From: JBGOUJ01 sp041477005
Lineage (GTDB): Bacteria; Acidobacteriota; Terriglobia; Bryobacterales; JACQDG01
Reading direction: 5' to 3'
DNA length: 5,561 nucleotides
NCBI GenBank assembly: GCA_041477005.1
Contig: JBGOUJ010000528.1
Span: 1-5,561 of the forward strand
A program made the position numbers and the translations under genes. Shown here piece after piece: positions 1 through 5,485 of this stretch (positions within the stretch are counted from its first letter, which is position 1; every line of letters starts with the position of its first letter). The notes below the pieces were generated by a model. The model did not search any database and was not told the DNA's origin. It saw nothing but the letters and a program-made list of their open reading frames with translations.

Positions 1-1803
1 CAAAGAGCCGACGGGGAAGTAACGACCTTTGAAGTCGCGCCGCCACCAGGCGCCAGTCGCGCGGCGGCCGGCAAAATCGGTGAAATGGTAGTCGTAGACT
101 TCGGCCCTAACGTAGCGCGGCGGGGCGTTGGGGAAGGGATTGGTCCGGAGCAGCGCCAGCACGTCCGGCGAGCCCTCCAGCAGGCGGACGATGAGATTCA
201 CAAACCAGGGATTGCCTCGGTAGTTGCCGAGGGCGGCAAACCACATTTGCCAGTCGAGCCGCGGTTGATGCGGCGCTACGATCGGCGGACGCCGCTTCAG
301 ATCTCCCGGCTTATATTTGAACTCGTAAGCCAGCCAAGTCTCGCCGTCGTTGCTGCCTTCCACGATGATCTCGAGGCGCGAGGTCGTCATCACGGCGAAT
401 AATCCGTAGTTACTGATGATGTGGAGCTGCGACAGCCGGCCCACGAGCTGCCCCACCGGCTCGGGTATCCAGCGCGGCTCCCAGAAAATGCGAGCGATCT
501 CGAGGCCGCCGGCGAAGATCAGGATCGGTGCGAGGGTCGCGGTGATGGCGCGATGCACGCGCGAGCGCTCCCTGGGGGTTGCGCCTCGCAGACGCGAAGG
601 AAGCAAGCGGCCAACCAAAGCGTCGTCGAGCAGCAACAGGCACAGCGCCAGGGTCAGCAAATTAAAGAAAGCGTAGTTGCCTGTCAGGGCGATCAGCACT
701 TGCAGGAAGATCATCCCGCCTGCGCCGAGAAAGCGCAGGCGGCGGGGAGCGAAAATCAGAAAAGGGGTCCCAAGCTCAATCCCGAACATCACGACAGTCG
801 AAAATGTCTGGAACCAGGCCGGGAGCTGTTGGGCATACCAGGCGAGCGGCGTCGGCAACGGCTGGGTCTCGTAATGGTATTGGAGAGCGGTAAGGCTGTG
901 CCAGGCGGGGTCGCCGCTCGCCAGCTTGATGGCGCCCGAAGAGAACATCAGCCGGAACAGCAGCAGGCGGAAGAGCCACAGGACGGTCGGCGAGGGTTCC
1001 CGGCGCGGGGCGAACAAGATGCCCAGGAAGCCGGCTTCGAGCAGAAAGATGTCCCACTGGAACGACAAGAAATCCTGTCCCACGACCACCAGTGACGAGT
1101 AGAACACCCACAGCAGCGCAAAGACCGGCGTGGGGAACACGCCGATTAGGCCGACGACCGACAGAAGCCCCCCGCCGAGCGCCAGGAAGCGGAGCGCGCC
1201 GTCGCTGGAGCTGATCCAGGCGAGCGTTGGGAAAGCCCAGTAGCGCTCGGCGCCGAGATTTTGAGAAATGGCCTGGAGGAAATTAGCGGCGGGGAGGATC
1301 CCCCGGCTGCCGATGAGGCCGGGGATCTGGACGTAGAGCGACAAAAAAGCGAACAGGTAGGTGAGGGCCAGCAGCCGGAGAAAGAGCCAGCGGGTCGAGT
1401 CATGGCTCGGGCGCTCGAAATGCGCGCCCCACAACAGGCGCGTGAGTGTGTAGAGACCGGGCCGGTGGCCGGCGGCGAAGCGGTAGCCGCTCTCGGAGAT
1501 GGGTGCGAAACCGGGAACGTTTTCATACAGCCAGTGAAGCCGGCCTTTGCCGGGAGCGTAGGTCAAAAGGCGGAAGACGGCGTCGGCGCCGCTCGAGACC
1601 GCCCCGGAGGGTTTCGCCCCGGAAGCCTCGATGAAGTGCACTGCCTCCCGGAAGCGCTCCGGCGGAATGTTGGGGAATCGGTGGGCGGCGGTCTGAAACG
1701 GAGCATATTCCACGCGGTCTCCGGTCAGCGCTTTCCAGCGGTCGATCCACAAACGACAGAAGCCGCAGTCGCCGTCAAAGACGAGCACGGGGGCGGAGGG
1801 CAT
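1..1803 (-). CDS. DCC thiol oxidoreductase-like domain fused to a lipase maturation factor family membrane protein (3' end outside window)
   Basis: The minus strand is open from the ATG at 1803-1801 to the left edge, 601 codons without a stop. Residues about 6-125 form a DCC1/DUF393-type domain with the motif DGDCGFC, the two cysteines being C13 and C16; such domains are thioredoxin-like. From about residue 138 on, hydrophobic segments (about 138-160, 204-243, 251-265, 274-290, 331-351, 357-392, 420-437) alternate with conserved blocks typical of lipase maturation factors: FQWDIFLLEAGFL near 248, SGAIKLASGDPAWHSL near 289, LTGNYAFFNLLT near 373, and the soluble C-terminal block with EGSNDGETW, PHQPRLDWQMWFAALG, NPFPNAPP and YDYHFTD. 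The frame ends in YFPVGSL, so probably only a few residues are missing. Vertebrate LMF1 is an ER membrane protein needed for folding of dimeric lipases; the bacterial role is not established. A function in membrane-coupled redox folding is inferred. No Shine-Dalgarno sequence precedes the ATG. Confidence 0.93.
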   Translation of the reverse strand, partial: MPSAPVLVFDGDCGFCRLWIDRWKALTGDRVEYAPFQTAAHRFPNIPPERFREAVHFIEASGAKPSGAVSSGADAVFRLLTYAPGKGRLHWLYENVPGFAPISESGYRFAAGHRPGLYTLTRLLWGAHFERPSHDSTRWLFLRLLALTYLFAFLSLYVQIPGLIGSRGILPAANFLQAISQNLGAERYWAFPTLAWISSSDGALRFLALGGGLLSVVGLIGVFPTPVFALLWVFYSSLVVVGQDFLSFQWDIFLLEAGFLGILFAPRREPSPTVLWLFRLLLFRLMFSSGAIKLASGDPAWHSLTALQYHYETQPLPTPLAWYAQQLPAWFQTFSTVVMFGIELGTPFLIFAPRRLRFLGAGGMIFLQVLIALTGNYAFFNLLTLALCLLLLDDALVGRLLPSRLRGATPRERSRVHRAITATLAPILIFAGGLEIARIFWEPRWIPEPVGQLVGRLSQLHIISNYGLFAVMTTSRLEIIVEGSNDGETWLAYEFKYKPGDLKRRPPIVAPHQPRLDWQMWFAALGNYRGNPWFVNLIVRLLEGSPDVLALLRTNPFPNAPPRYVRAEVYDYHFTDFAGRRATGAWWRRDFKGRYFPVGSL

Positions 1804-1811
1804 GGTCTTGT

Positions 1812-1817
1812 ATTCTA
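1812..1817 (-). promoter_or_regulatory. possible -10 element for a leaderless DCC-LMF transcript
   Basis: On the minus strand TAGAAT (5 of 6 to TATAAT) ends 8 nt before the ATG at 1803, and no purine-rich ribosome site lies between. Transcription would start at or within a few bases of the ATG, giving a leaderless message. No convincing -35 hexamer is visible 16-18 nt upstream, which keeps the call weak. Confidence 0.28.
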
Positions 1818-1851
1818 GCGCCGTGGGGTAAGCCTACACCGGCCCGCGGCA

Positions 1852-1866
1852 GACGGGTTGCCCGTC
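1852..1866. repeat. perfect 6-bp inverted repeat (hairpin) in the divergent spacer
   Basis: GACGGG and CCCGTC flank a 3-nt TTG loop, giving a perfect compact stem. It lies 49 nt upstream of the DCC-LMF start and far from any preceding gene end, and no T-tract follows on either strand. A terminator is therefore unlikely; an operator half-site pair or chance are both possible. Confidence 0.4.
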
Positions 1867-2026
1867 AATCGTCCAGCGCCAGGCCGAAGCGCATCATAAC
1901 GATCCTTCGCGCCACTGCCTGGCTGCGGCCGGAGCTGGGGGTGTAAGTGGTCTTTTTTCTATGCCGGGCGCCCTTTGGGCCGGTGCGAGCCTGCGGCCCA
2001 GGTCGATCGAGCCGCCGCCAGCCCGA

Positions 2027-2054
2027 TTGAGCTTGGGCGAGCGTTTGTTATAAG
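2027..2054 (+). promoter_or_regulatory. sigma70-type promoter for the 137-residue unknown protein
   Basis: TTGAGC (2027-2032, 4 of 6 to TTGACA) and TATAAG (2049-2054, 5 of 6 to TATAAT) are separated by 16 nt. The predicted start near 2061 leaves a leader of about 25 nt that contains the GGAGG ribosome site at 2074-2078. Spacing to the downstream gene is right, and it is the best promoter match in the window. Confidence 0.55.
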
Positions 2055-2085
2055 ATCGCCGGGTGTACCGTCCGGAGGCCGCCAG

Positions 2086-2499
2086 ATGCCCAAGCTGGAG
2101 CTGAGCAAATCGATCGAAGCCCGCAAGCTGAACAGGAGAACGCGACTGCCCACCAAGGACCCTTTTGTGGCGATCCCCTACGGCGCCATTATTGAAGACC
2201 TTGAGCAGGACCGCGACCTGGGAAGTTTTTCCTATCTGGGAGAGCTTTACCAGTGCCCGTACACGACGGTGGCAGAGGCGTCCAGGCCCATTGAGGCCGG
2301 ACCAGCGGCGCCGGCGGCGACCGCCGAAACCGCCCCGCCGGCAGCGGATGAGCAGCGCTTGCGGTGGCAGGCGCTCCGATCCACTTCCCAGCCCACGATG
2401 CGCGCCAAGGTCCCCGGAGGATGGCTGGTTGCAACCGGTGGCGGCGTCACTTTCTATCCGGACCCGAACCACGACTGGAACGGCGGATCGTTGCCCTGA
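2086..2499 (+). CDS. conserved protein of unknown function, two blocks joined by an Ala/Pro linker
   Basis: 137 residues. The ATG at 2086 is chosen because GGAGG lies 7 nt upstream and a good promoter ends at 2054; the frame is open further upstream to an ATG at 1975, but that start would lie before the promoter. Residues 1-62 form a first block: a basic start (LSKSIEARKLNRRTR), then DPFVAIPYGAIIED and FSYLGELYQCPY, whose alternating hydrophobic pattern suggests a small beta-barrel. Residues 64-90 are a low-complexity A/P/E linker. Residues 91-137 form a second block with W94, KVPGGWLV (108-115) and TFYPDPNHDW (122-131). There is no signal peptide or membrane segment, so it is probably cytoplasmic. 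I recognise the style as a small conserved protein of acidobacteria-like genomes but know no function. A ligand- or nucleic-acid-binding role would be a guess. Confidence 0.8.
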   Translation: MPKLELSKSIEARKLNRRTRLPTKDPFVAIPYGAIIEDLEQDRDLGSFSYLGELYQCPYTTVAEASRPIEAGPAAPAATAETAPPAADEQRLRWQALRSTSQPTMRAKVPGGWLVATGGGVTFYPDPNHDWNGGSLP

Positions 2500-2528
2500 A
2501 GTCTGACGCCGCAATCCCTTGCCGAAGC

Positions 2529-2567
2529 GCGGGACGCCGGCGGCACGCGACACCGCCGGGATCCCGC
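2529..2567 (+). terminator. strong GC-rich hairpin downstream of the unknown protein, possible terminator without T-tract
   Basis: GCGGGA (2529-2534) pairs with TCCCGC (2562-2567), and CCGGCGG (2537-2543) with CCGCCGG (2553-2559). The two stems are separated by a 2x2 internal loop, and the terminal loop is 9 nt. The structure begins 29 nt after the TGA at 2497-2499. A classical T-run is missing (CTCTTCG follows), so it may stop transcription weakly, protect the 3' end, or act with Rho. Confidence 0.5.
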
Positions 2568-2690
2568 CTCTTCGAGAGTGGACTCCCGGCTCCAGCCGCC
2601 AACCTTCGCGATCGCTCGTCCAGGAGCCGGCCCCAACGGACAAGCGCTTCTTGATTGCGGCCAAGTCTATCCCCTCTCCAGAACACGTCC

Positions 2691-2714
2691 AAACATTCTC
2701 GATTAGAAATGTTT
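2691..2714. repeat. AT-rich inverted repeat upstream of the amidohydrolase, operator-like
   Basis: AAACATT (2691-2697) and AATGTTT (2708-2714) are perfect 7-bp inverted arms with a 10-nt centre; CT/AG (2698-2699 with 2705-2706) can extend the stem past one bulged A. The arms are AT-rich in a very GC-rich setting and lie 38-61 nt upstream of the candidate -10 of the next gene. There is no T-tract, so an operator for a dimeric repressor or activator fits better than a terminator. Confidence 0.42.
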
Positions 2715-2751
2715 CCTAAACGAGACCTTAGCCGCCGGCGGCGCGGTGCGG

Positions 2752-2757
2752 TATGAT
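2752..2757 (+). promoter_or_regulatory. candidate -10 element for the amidohydrolase
   Basis: TATGAT matches TATAAT in 5 of 6 positions and would start transcription near 2764, just before the GGAGA ribosome site. No good -35 lies 16-18 nt upstream (the nearest is TTAGCC at 2728), so the promoter would need an activator or is not real. If it is real, the ATG at 2753 lies inside it and cannot be the translation start. Confidence 0.3.
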
Positions 2758-2765
2758 CTGTTTCC

Positions 2766-2770
2766 GGAGA
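2766..2770 (+). promoter_or_regulatory. ribosome binding site that favours the GTG start at 2777
   Basis: GGAGA ends 6 nt before GTG 2777, a normal spacing. It touches ATG 2771 directly (0 nt) and lies downstream of ATG 2753, so neither of those can use it. Confidence 0.5.
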
Positions 2771-2776
2771 ATGCCT

Positions 2777-4051
2777 GTGAAAACTCGAACCGCGTTTGCC
2801 TTCTTCTTAACCGCCTGGACGCTCGCGGCCCAGCCGGCTTACGACCTGCTCCTCAAGGGCGGGCACGTCATCGATCCCAAGAACAAGATCAGCAAGGTGA
2901 TGGACGTGGCCATTGCGGGTGGGAAGATCGCCCGCGTGGCCGAGAACATCCCGGCGTCGGACGCCAAGACGACGGCCGATGTCGCGGGGCTCTACGTCAC
3001 GCCCGGGCTGGTCGATATTCACGTGCACGTCTTCGCCGGAGGGCCGGACCGCGCGTATGCCGGCGACCTCAGCGTCTACGCGGACAGTTTTTCTTTTCGC
3101 GCCGGCGTGACCACAATGGTCGACGCCGGCAGCTCGGGCTGGCGGAACTTCCCCGATTTTCGCAACCGGGTCATCCGGCGCGCCCGGACGCGCGTCCTGG
3201 CGATGTTGAACGTCGTCGGGGCCGGCATGGGGACCCACGGGGAAAACGACCCCGCGGACATGGATCCGGAGGCGATGGCCAAGATGGCGAAGGACAATCC
3301 GGAGGTGGTCGTCGGTTTCAAGAGCGCCCACTACGCCGGCCCCGGCTGGCATTCCATCGATAACGCCGTAAAGGCGGGGAACCTCACCGGCCTGCCGGTG
3401 ATGGTCGACTTCGGCCGCGCCACCGAAGAAAGGAACCTCAACGCCCTGCTGCTCGACAAGCTCCGTCCCGGGGACATTTATACGCACTGCTACTCGGGGC
3501 TTCGCGGAGAGGTTTCCGATGAGGGAAAAGTGAATCCGGCCATGGAGGGCGGCCGGAAGCGCGGCATCTTTTTCGATGTCGGCCACGGTGGCGGCAGCTT
3601 CTTCTGGAATCGCGCCGTGCCGGCCTTCGAGCAGAAATTTTACCCGGATTCGATTTCGACCGATCTGCACACCGGCAGCATGAACGCCGGGATGAAAAGC
3701 ATGACCAACGTCATGTCGAAGATCCTCAACTTCGGCATTCCGCTCGACGACGTGATCGCGATGTCCACCTGGAACCCGGCCAAGCAGATCAAACGGCCGC
3801 AGCTCGGCAACCTCGACACCGGCGCCGAGGCGGACGTCACGGTGCTGCGGCTCGATCGCGGCGCCTTCGGATTCATCGACTCGGCGGGGGCGAAGAAGAT
3901 GGGCGACCGTCTCCTGCTGTGCGAAATGACGATCCGCAAGGGCCTTGTGGCGTGGGACCTCAACGGCCACGCCGCCCCCGATTGGAAGAGCTTCGACTAT
4001 CGCAGAAGGTCGCAAGGGAAGAAAGCCCAACCACCGAACCCTACGCGCTGA
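2777..4051 (+). CDS. exported amidohydrolase/deacetylase family metallohydrolase
   Basis: 424 residues from GTG 2777, chosen by its ribosome site; in-frame ATGs at 2771 and 2753 are alternatives. Residues 1-18 look like a signal peptide: KTR, a hydrophobic stretch AFAFFLTAWTLAA, and likely cleavage before QPAYD. The mature protein opens with the amidohydrolase small beta domain (YDLLLKGGHVIDP) and a (beta/alpha)8 barrel. Visible active-site residues are H82 and H84 (DIHVHVF), K182 as the probable carboxylated bridging lysine (VVGFKSAHY), H237 (YTHCYSG), H270 (VGHGGGS) and D296 (STDLHTGS), the full set for a binuclear metal site. C-terminal WNPAKQIKRPQLGNLDTG and ADVTVLR match the family. Relatives once called dihydroorotase-like include Atu3266 and EF0837, which hydrolyse N- or O-acetyl substrates; the real substrate here is unknown. 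The family is usually cytoplasmic, so the leader suggests a periplasmic hydrolase. It appears to be a single-gene unit. Confidence 0.92.
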   Translation: MKTRTAFAFFLTAWTLAAQPAYDLLLKGGHVIDPKNKISKVMDVAIAGGKIARVAENIPASDAKTTADVAGLYVTPGLVDIHVHVFAGGPDRAYAGDLSVYADSFSFRAGVTTMVDAGSSGWRNFPDFRNRVIRRARTRVLAMLNVVGAGMGTHGENDPADMDPEAMAKMAKDNPEVVVGFKSAHYAGPGWHSIDNAVKAGNLTGLPVMVDFGRATEERNLNALLLDKLRPGDIYTHCYSGLRGEVSDEGKVNPAMEGGRKRGIFFDVGHGGGSFFWNRAVPAFEQKFYPDSISTDLHTGSMNAGMKSMTNVMSKILNFGIPLDDVIAMSTWNPAKQIKRPQLGNLDTGAEADVTVLRLDRGAFGFIDSAGAKKMGDRLLLCEMTIRKGLVAWDLNGHAAPDWKSFDYRRRSQGKKAQPPNPTR

Positions 4052-4093
4052 AAGGGCAAGAAGTTTGACGCAGTGACTGTGCTGAGTGAGTCC

Positions 4094-4100
4094 AGGTGGA
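4094..4100 (+). promoter_or_regulatory. ribosome binding site of the original antitoxin start, inside a small hairpin
   Basis: AGGTGGA lies 4 nt before ATG 4105 and resembles AGGAGGA. It falls within GTCC-AGGT-GGAC (4090-4101), a 4-bp stem that could partly mask it. The ATG at 4148 has no comparable ribosome site, so this marks the ancestral start. Confidence 0.45.
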
Positions 4101-4104
4101 CACA

Positions 4105-4200
4105 ATGAGGAAGCATTACGACTTCTCGAAGGCTATGCGCAACCCGTATGCGCAACCCGTATGCGCGACGCCTGAAGCAGCAGGTTACGATTCGGCTTGA
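4105..4200 (+). pseudogene. original N-terminus of the BrnA-like antitoxin, now out of frame (31 codons)
   Basis: The frame from ATG 4105 reads MRKHYDFSKAMRNPYA, the usual start of this antitoxin family, then passes into the duplicated 13 bp, shifts by +1 and ends at TGA 4198-4200. Removing one 13-bp copy gives MRKHYDFSKAMRNPYARRLK without interruption. What is left could act as a short upstream frame: its stop lies 50 nt past ATG 4148, so ribosomes might re-initiate or start independently there. Confidence 0.75.
4135..4166 (+). repeat. 13-bp tandem duplication in the antitoxin coding region
   Basis: ATGCGCAACCCGT occurs at 4135-4147 and again at 4148-4160 without a mismatch, followed by the partial copy ATGCGC at 4161-4166. 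Thirteen is not a multiple of three, so each copy gained or lost changes the frame. The unit begins with ATG and so copies a start codon. Replication slippage is the likely origin. Confidence 0.95.
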
Positions 4201-4426
4201 CCAGGACACGATCAGATACTTCAAACACCTTGCGGAGGAAACAGGCATTCCTTACCAAACGCTTATCAACCTGTACCTCCGAGAGTGTGCTTCGAGCGGG
4301 AAGAAGCTTGCGAATGCCTGGCGAGCGGCCCCGGACCGAGGCGCAGCCTACAAGGCGCTGCAGTTACCGAGCCGCGCAGGACGCCGCACGAACGGCTCGA
4401 CGCAGCAGCGCGCGGCTCGCGGCTGA
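4148..4426 (+). CDS. BrnA-like ribbon-helix-helix antitoxin, N-terminally shortened and with an unusual C-terminal tail
   Basis: From the duplicated ATG the frame gives 92 residues. Residues 11-18 (QQVTIRLD) form the DNA-contacting beta strand, 20-33 (DTIRYFKHLAEETG) and 34-50 (IPYQTLINLYLRECASS) the two helices. The IPYQTLIN turn is characteristic of BrnA/COG3514-like antitoxins. BrnA proteins bind their operator and neutralise the BrnT RNase, but no toxin gene precedes it here: only 53 nt separate the amidohydrolase stop from ATG 4105. The usual family protein ends shortly after the second helix near W58; here about 30 basic, low-complexity residues follow and end inside the attC-like hairpin. 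The lost leader (about 10 residues) lies before the folded domain, so DNA binding could survive if ATG 4148 is used, but that start has no ribosome site. Orphan and probably decaying. Confidence 0.72.
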   Translation: MRNPYARRLKQQVTIRLDQDTIRYFKHLAEETGIPYQTLINLYLRECASSGKKLANAWRAAPDRGAAYKALQLPSRAGRRTNGSTQQRAARG

Positions 4427-4443
4427 GCGCCCGGTCGTTAGCT
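4387..4443 (+). mobile_element. attC-like imperfect hairpin (possible integron cassette recombination site)
   Basis: The sequence is bounded by CACGAAC and GTTAGCT, carrying the AAC and GTT triplets of attC ends. The arms fold: 4391-4397 pairs with 4433-4439 (two G-T wobbles), 4401-4403 with 4427-4429, 4404-4406 with 4422-4424, and 4408-4410 with 4418-4420. Single mismatches separate the blocks and the dinucleotide GA (4425-4426) is left extrahelical. The 3' arm GCGGCTGAGCG plus CGTTAG resembles many chromosomal attC sites. Context also fits: the preceding frame stops inside it and the next begins 20 nt after it. Against it, the 3' core does not fit GTTRRRY (C at position 6), the outer core positions pair poorly, and no integrase gene or second attC is in the window. 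Confidence 0.42.
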
Positions 4444-4463
4444 GCCAATGTGGGGGTGGGATC

Positions 4464-4772
4464 ATGACCATCGACATGTTGCGTAGCGTCCTTCTGTGGT
4501 GCGCAGTGATCAACTACGGATTGCTCGTCGTGTGGGCTCTGCTCTTCATCCTGCCACACGATTGGATGCATCGTTTCTATGGCAGGTGGTTTCGCCTCTC
4601 GGCTGAACAGTTTGATGGAATTCCGATTAACAGAAGCCGGAGCGACTGCGCTAGAATGCGACAGGCGCCACTTTTGATAGGCGACCAGCCAGCTCTTGAG
4701 GGCTTGGCTCAGTTTGTGAACCGTGCCAGCCATCTAAAACGACGCGAATGCTCATCAAACGCATCACGCTGA
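4464..4772 (+). pseudogene. truncated DUF6868-type small membrane protein
   Basis: ATG 4464 follows a G-rich stretch (GGGGGTGGG) that can serve as ribosome site. Residues 1-51 are a clear start of the DUF6868 family: a hydrophobic helix (about 8-31, LLWCAVINYGLLVVWALLFI), then PHDWMHRFYGRWFRLSAEQFD. Intact members, about 80 residues, continue with a second membrane helix of the type YAGMAxxKIGxxLFNLVPY. Here the similarity stops near 4617 and the frame goes on for about 51 unrelated residues rich in R, S and A, to TGA 4770-4772, overlapping the next gene by 25 nt. One membrane helix is therefore lost. The function of the family is unknown. The 131 nt from 4617 to 4747 contain nothing else I recognise except a TAGAAT hexamer (4652-4657) that might serve the ATPase gene. 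Confidence 0.72.
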
Positions 4773-5485
4773 AAAAGCTCTTGTCCTTCAACGACACGAC
4801 GGTCGAGCTCGGACAATTGAACATCCTGATAGGGCCCAATGCCGTAGGAAAGAGCAATTTGATTGAGGCAGTCGCTCTGCTCCAGGCAGCGCCAACCAAC
4901 TTAGCGAATCAGATCCTTCGCGGTGGAGGAATCCGACAGTGGCTTTGGCTCGGCGATCGTGTACCATCCCCAATTGCAACCCTAGAGTGTGAGTTAATCC
5001 TATCAAGCGGCCAAATGGTCAGCCCCTTGATTTACCGGCTACAATTCTCCGAGGACGCGACGGGATTCGTGATCCTGAACGAGCAACTCGCAAAGGGCGG
5101 CGAAGCAAACTTCTTTCTCGCCCCGTCTGGGATCTATTTCGAGCGTTCGTCAGGTAATGCGACATTCGGGCCCGAAGCTCCCGAGTTGGTACGCGCGCAG
5201 GCGCGAGCGATGGCTCTTTCAAATACCGAATCGGTTCTTTCGCGGTTCAAAAGTCCAATCGATCTTACACCCATCACGCAAGTTGGTAATCATTTCGAGC
5301 AGATCAGGGTGTTCAGGGAATTCAAGACAGGATCTGCATCACAGGCCAGGTATGGCATTTCGACCTCGATACCCAAGGAGTCACTTGTGGACGGCGCGGA
5401 CAATCTCGCGCTGGTTCTCAACGATTGTATTTATTTACCGCCTCAGAGCCCTGGCGGTAGTGGCCGCGGACAGAGTCGTTGCTGA
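4748..5485 (+). pseudogene. AAA family ATPase (COG4637/RecF-SMC-like), cut off before its catalytic half
   Basis: From ATG 4748 the frame starts like the SMC/RecF-type predicted ATPases: MLIKRITLKKLLSFNDTTVE, Walker A GPNAVGKS at residues 29-36, then LIEAVALLQAAPTNL, GGGIRQWLWLGD, and further down LSRFK, IRVFREF and LVDGADNLALVLND. That last block usually leads into the C-terminal half with the LSDGT signature, Walker B and D-loop. Here similarity ends at residue 226 (nt 5425); 19 foreign residues rich in G, P, S and R follow before the TGA. Members of this group are about 350-400 residues, so roughly 40 percent is missing and ATP hydrolysis is not expected. No ribosome site precedes ATG 4748. 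Related ATPases occur in DNA repair and anti-phage systems, but no partner nuclease is present to assign a role. Confidence 0.8.

Noticed and set aside
421..1095. Plus-strand frame of 224 codons, rich in Q and E
   Set aside because: It lies wholly antisense to the DCC-LMF gene, and its low-complexity composition is what GC-rich codons give when read on the other strand.
1261..1818. Plus-strand frame of 185 codons
   Set aside because: Antisense to the DCC domain and the first membrane helices, without family motifs or a ribosome site.
1865..1960. Minus-strand stretch ending ARRIVMMRFGLALDD before a TGA and the 1852-1866 hairpin, resembling the end of an outer-membrane protein gene
   Set aside because: Only about 25 codons look protein-like and the frame upstream has no recognisable content. 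It could be a remnant, but the signal is too short to support.
1951..1983. Run of six T with a nearby CCC-TTT-GGG hairpin as a terminator
   Set aside because: The T-run precedes the hairpin on the plus strand and becomes an A-run on the minus strand, so the order is wrong for both, and no gene ends here.
1894..2664. Minus-strand frame of 256 codons across the 137-residue gene
   Set aside because: Arginine/glycine-rich with no domain, and it spans a promoter, a gene and a hairpin on the other strand.
4065..4070. TTGACG as a -35 box for the antitoxin
   Set aside because: No -10-like hexamer lies 15-19 nt downstream (GAGTCC in that place).
2807..4105. Minus-strand frame of 432 codons opposite the amidohydrolase
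   Set aside because: Its H/V/R-rich pattern mirrors the sense gene, and the sense strand has every active-site motif. The equal length is coincidence.
4266..4733. Minus-strand frame of 155 codons opposite the antitoxin and DUF6868 genes
   Set aside because: It is the antisense of two recognisable families and has no motif of its own.
4656..4772. Short plus-strand frame MRQAPLLIGDQ as a leader peptide before the ATPase
   Set aside because: Its ATG overlaps the TAGAAT hexamer, it has no ribosome site, and it is simply the out-of-family tail of the broken DUF6868 frame.
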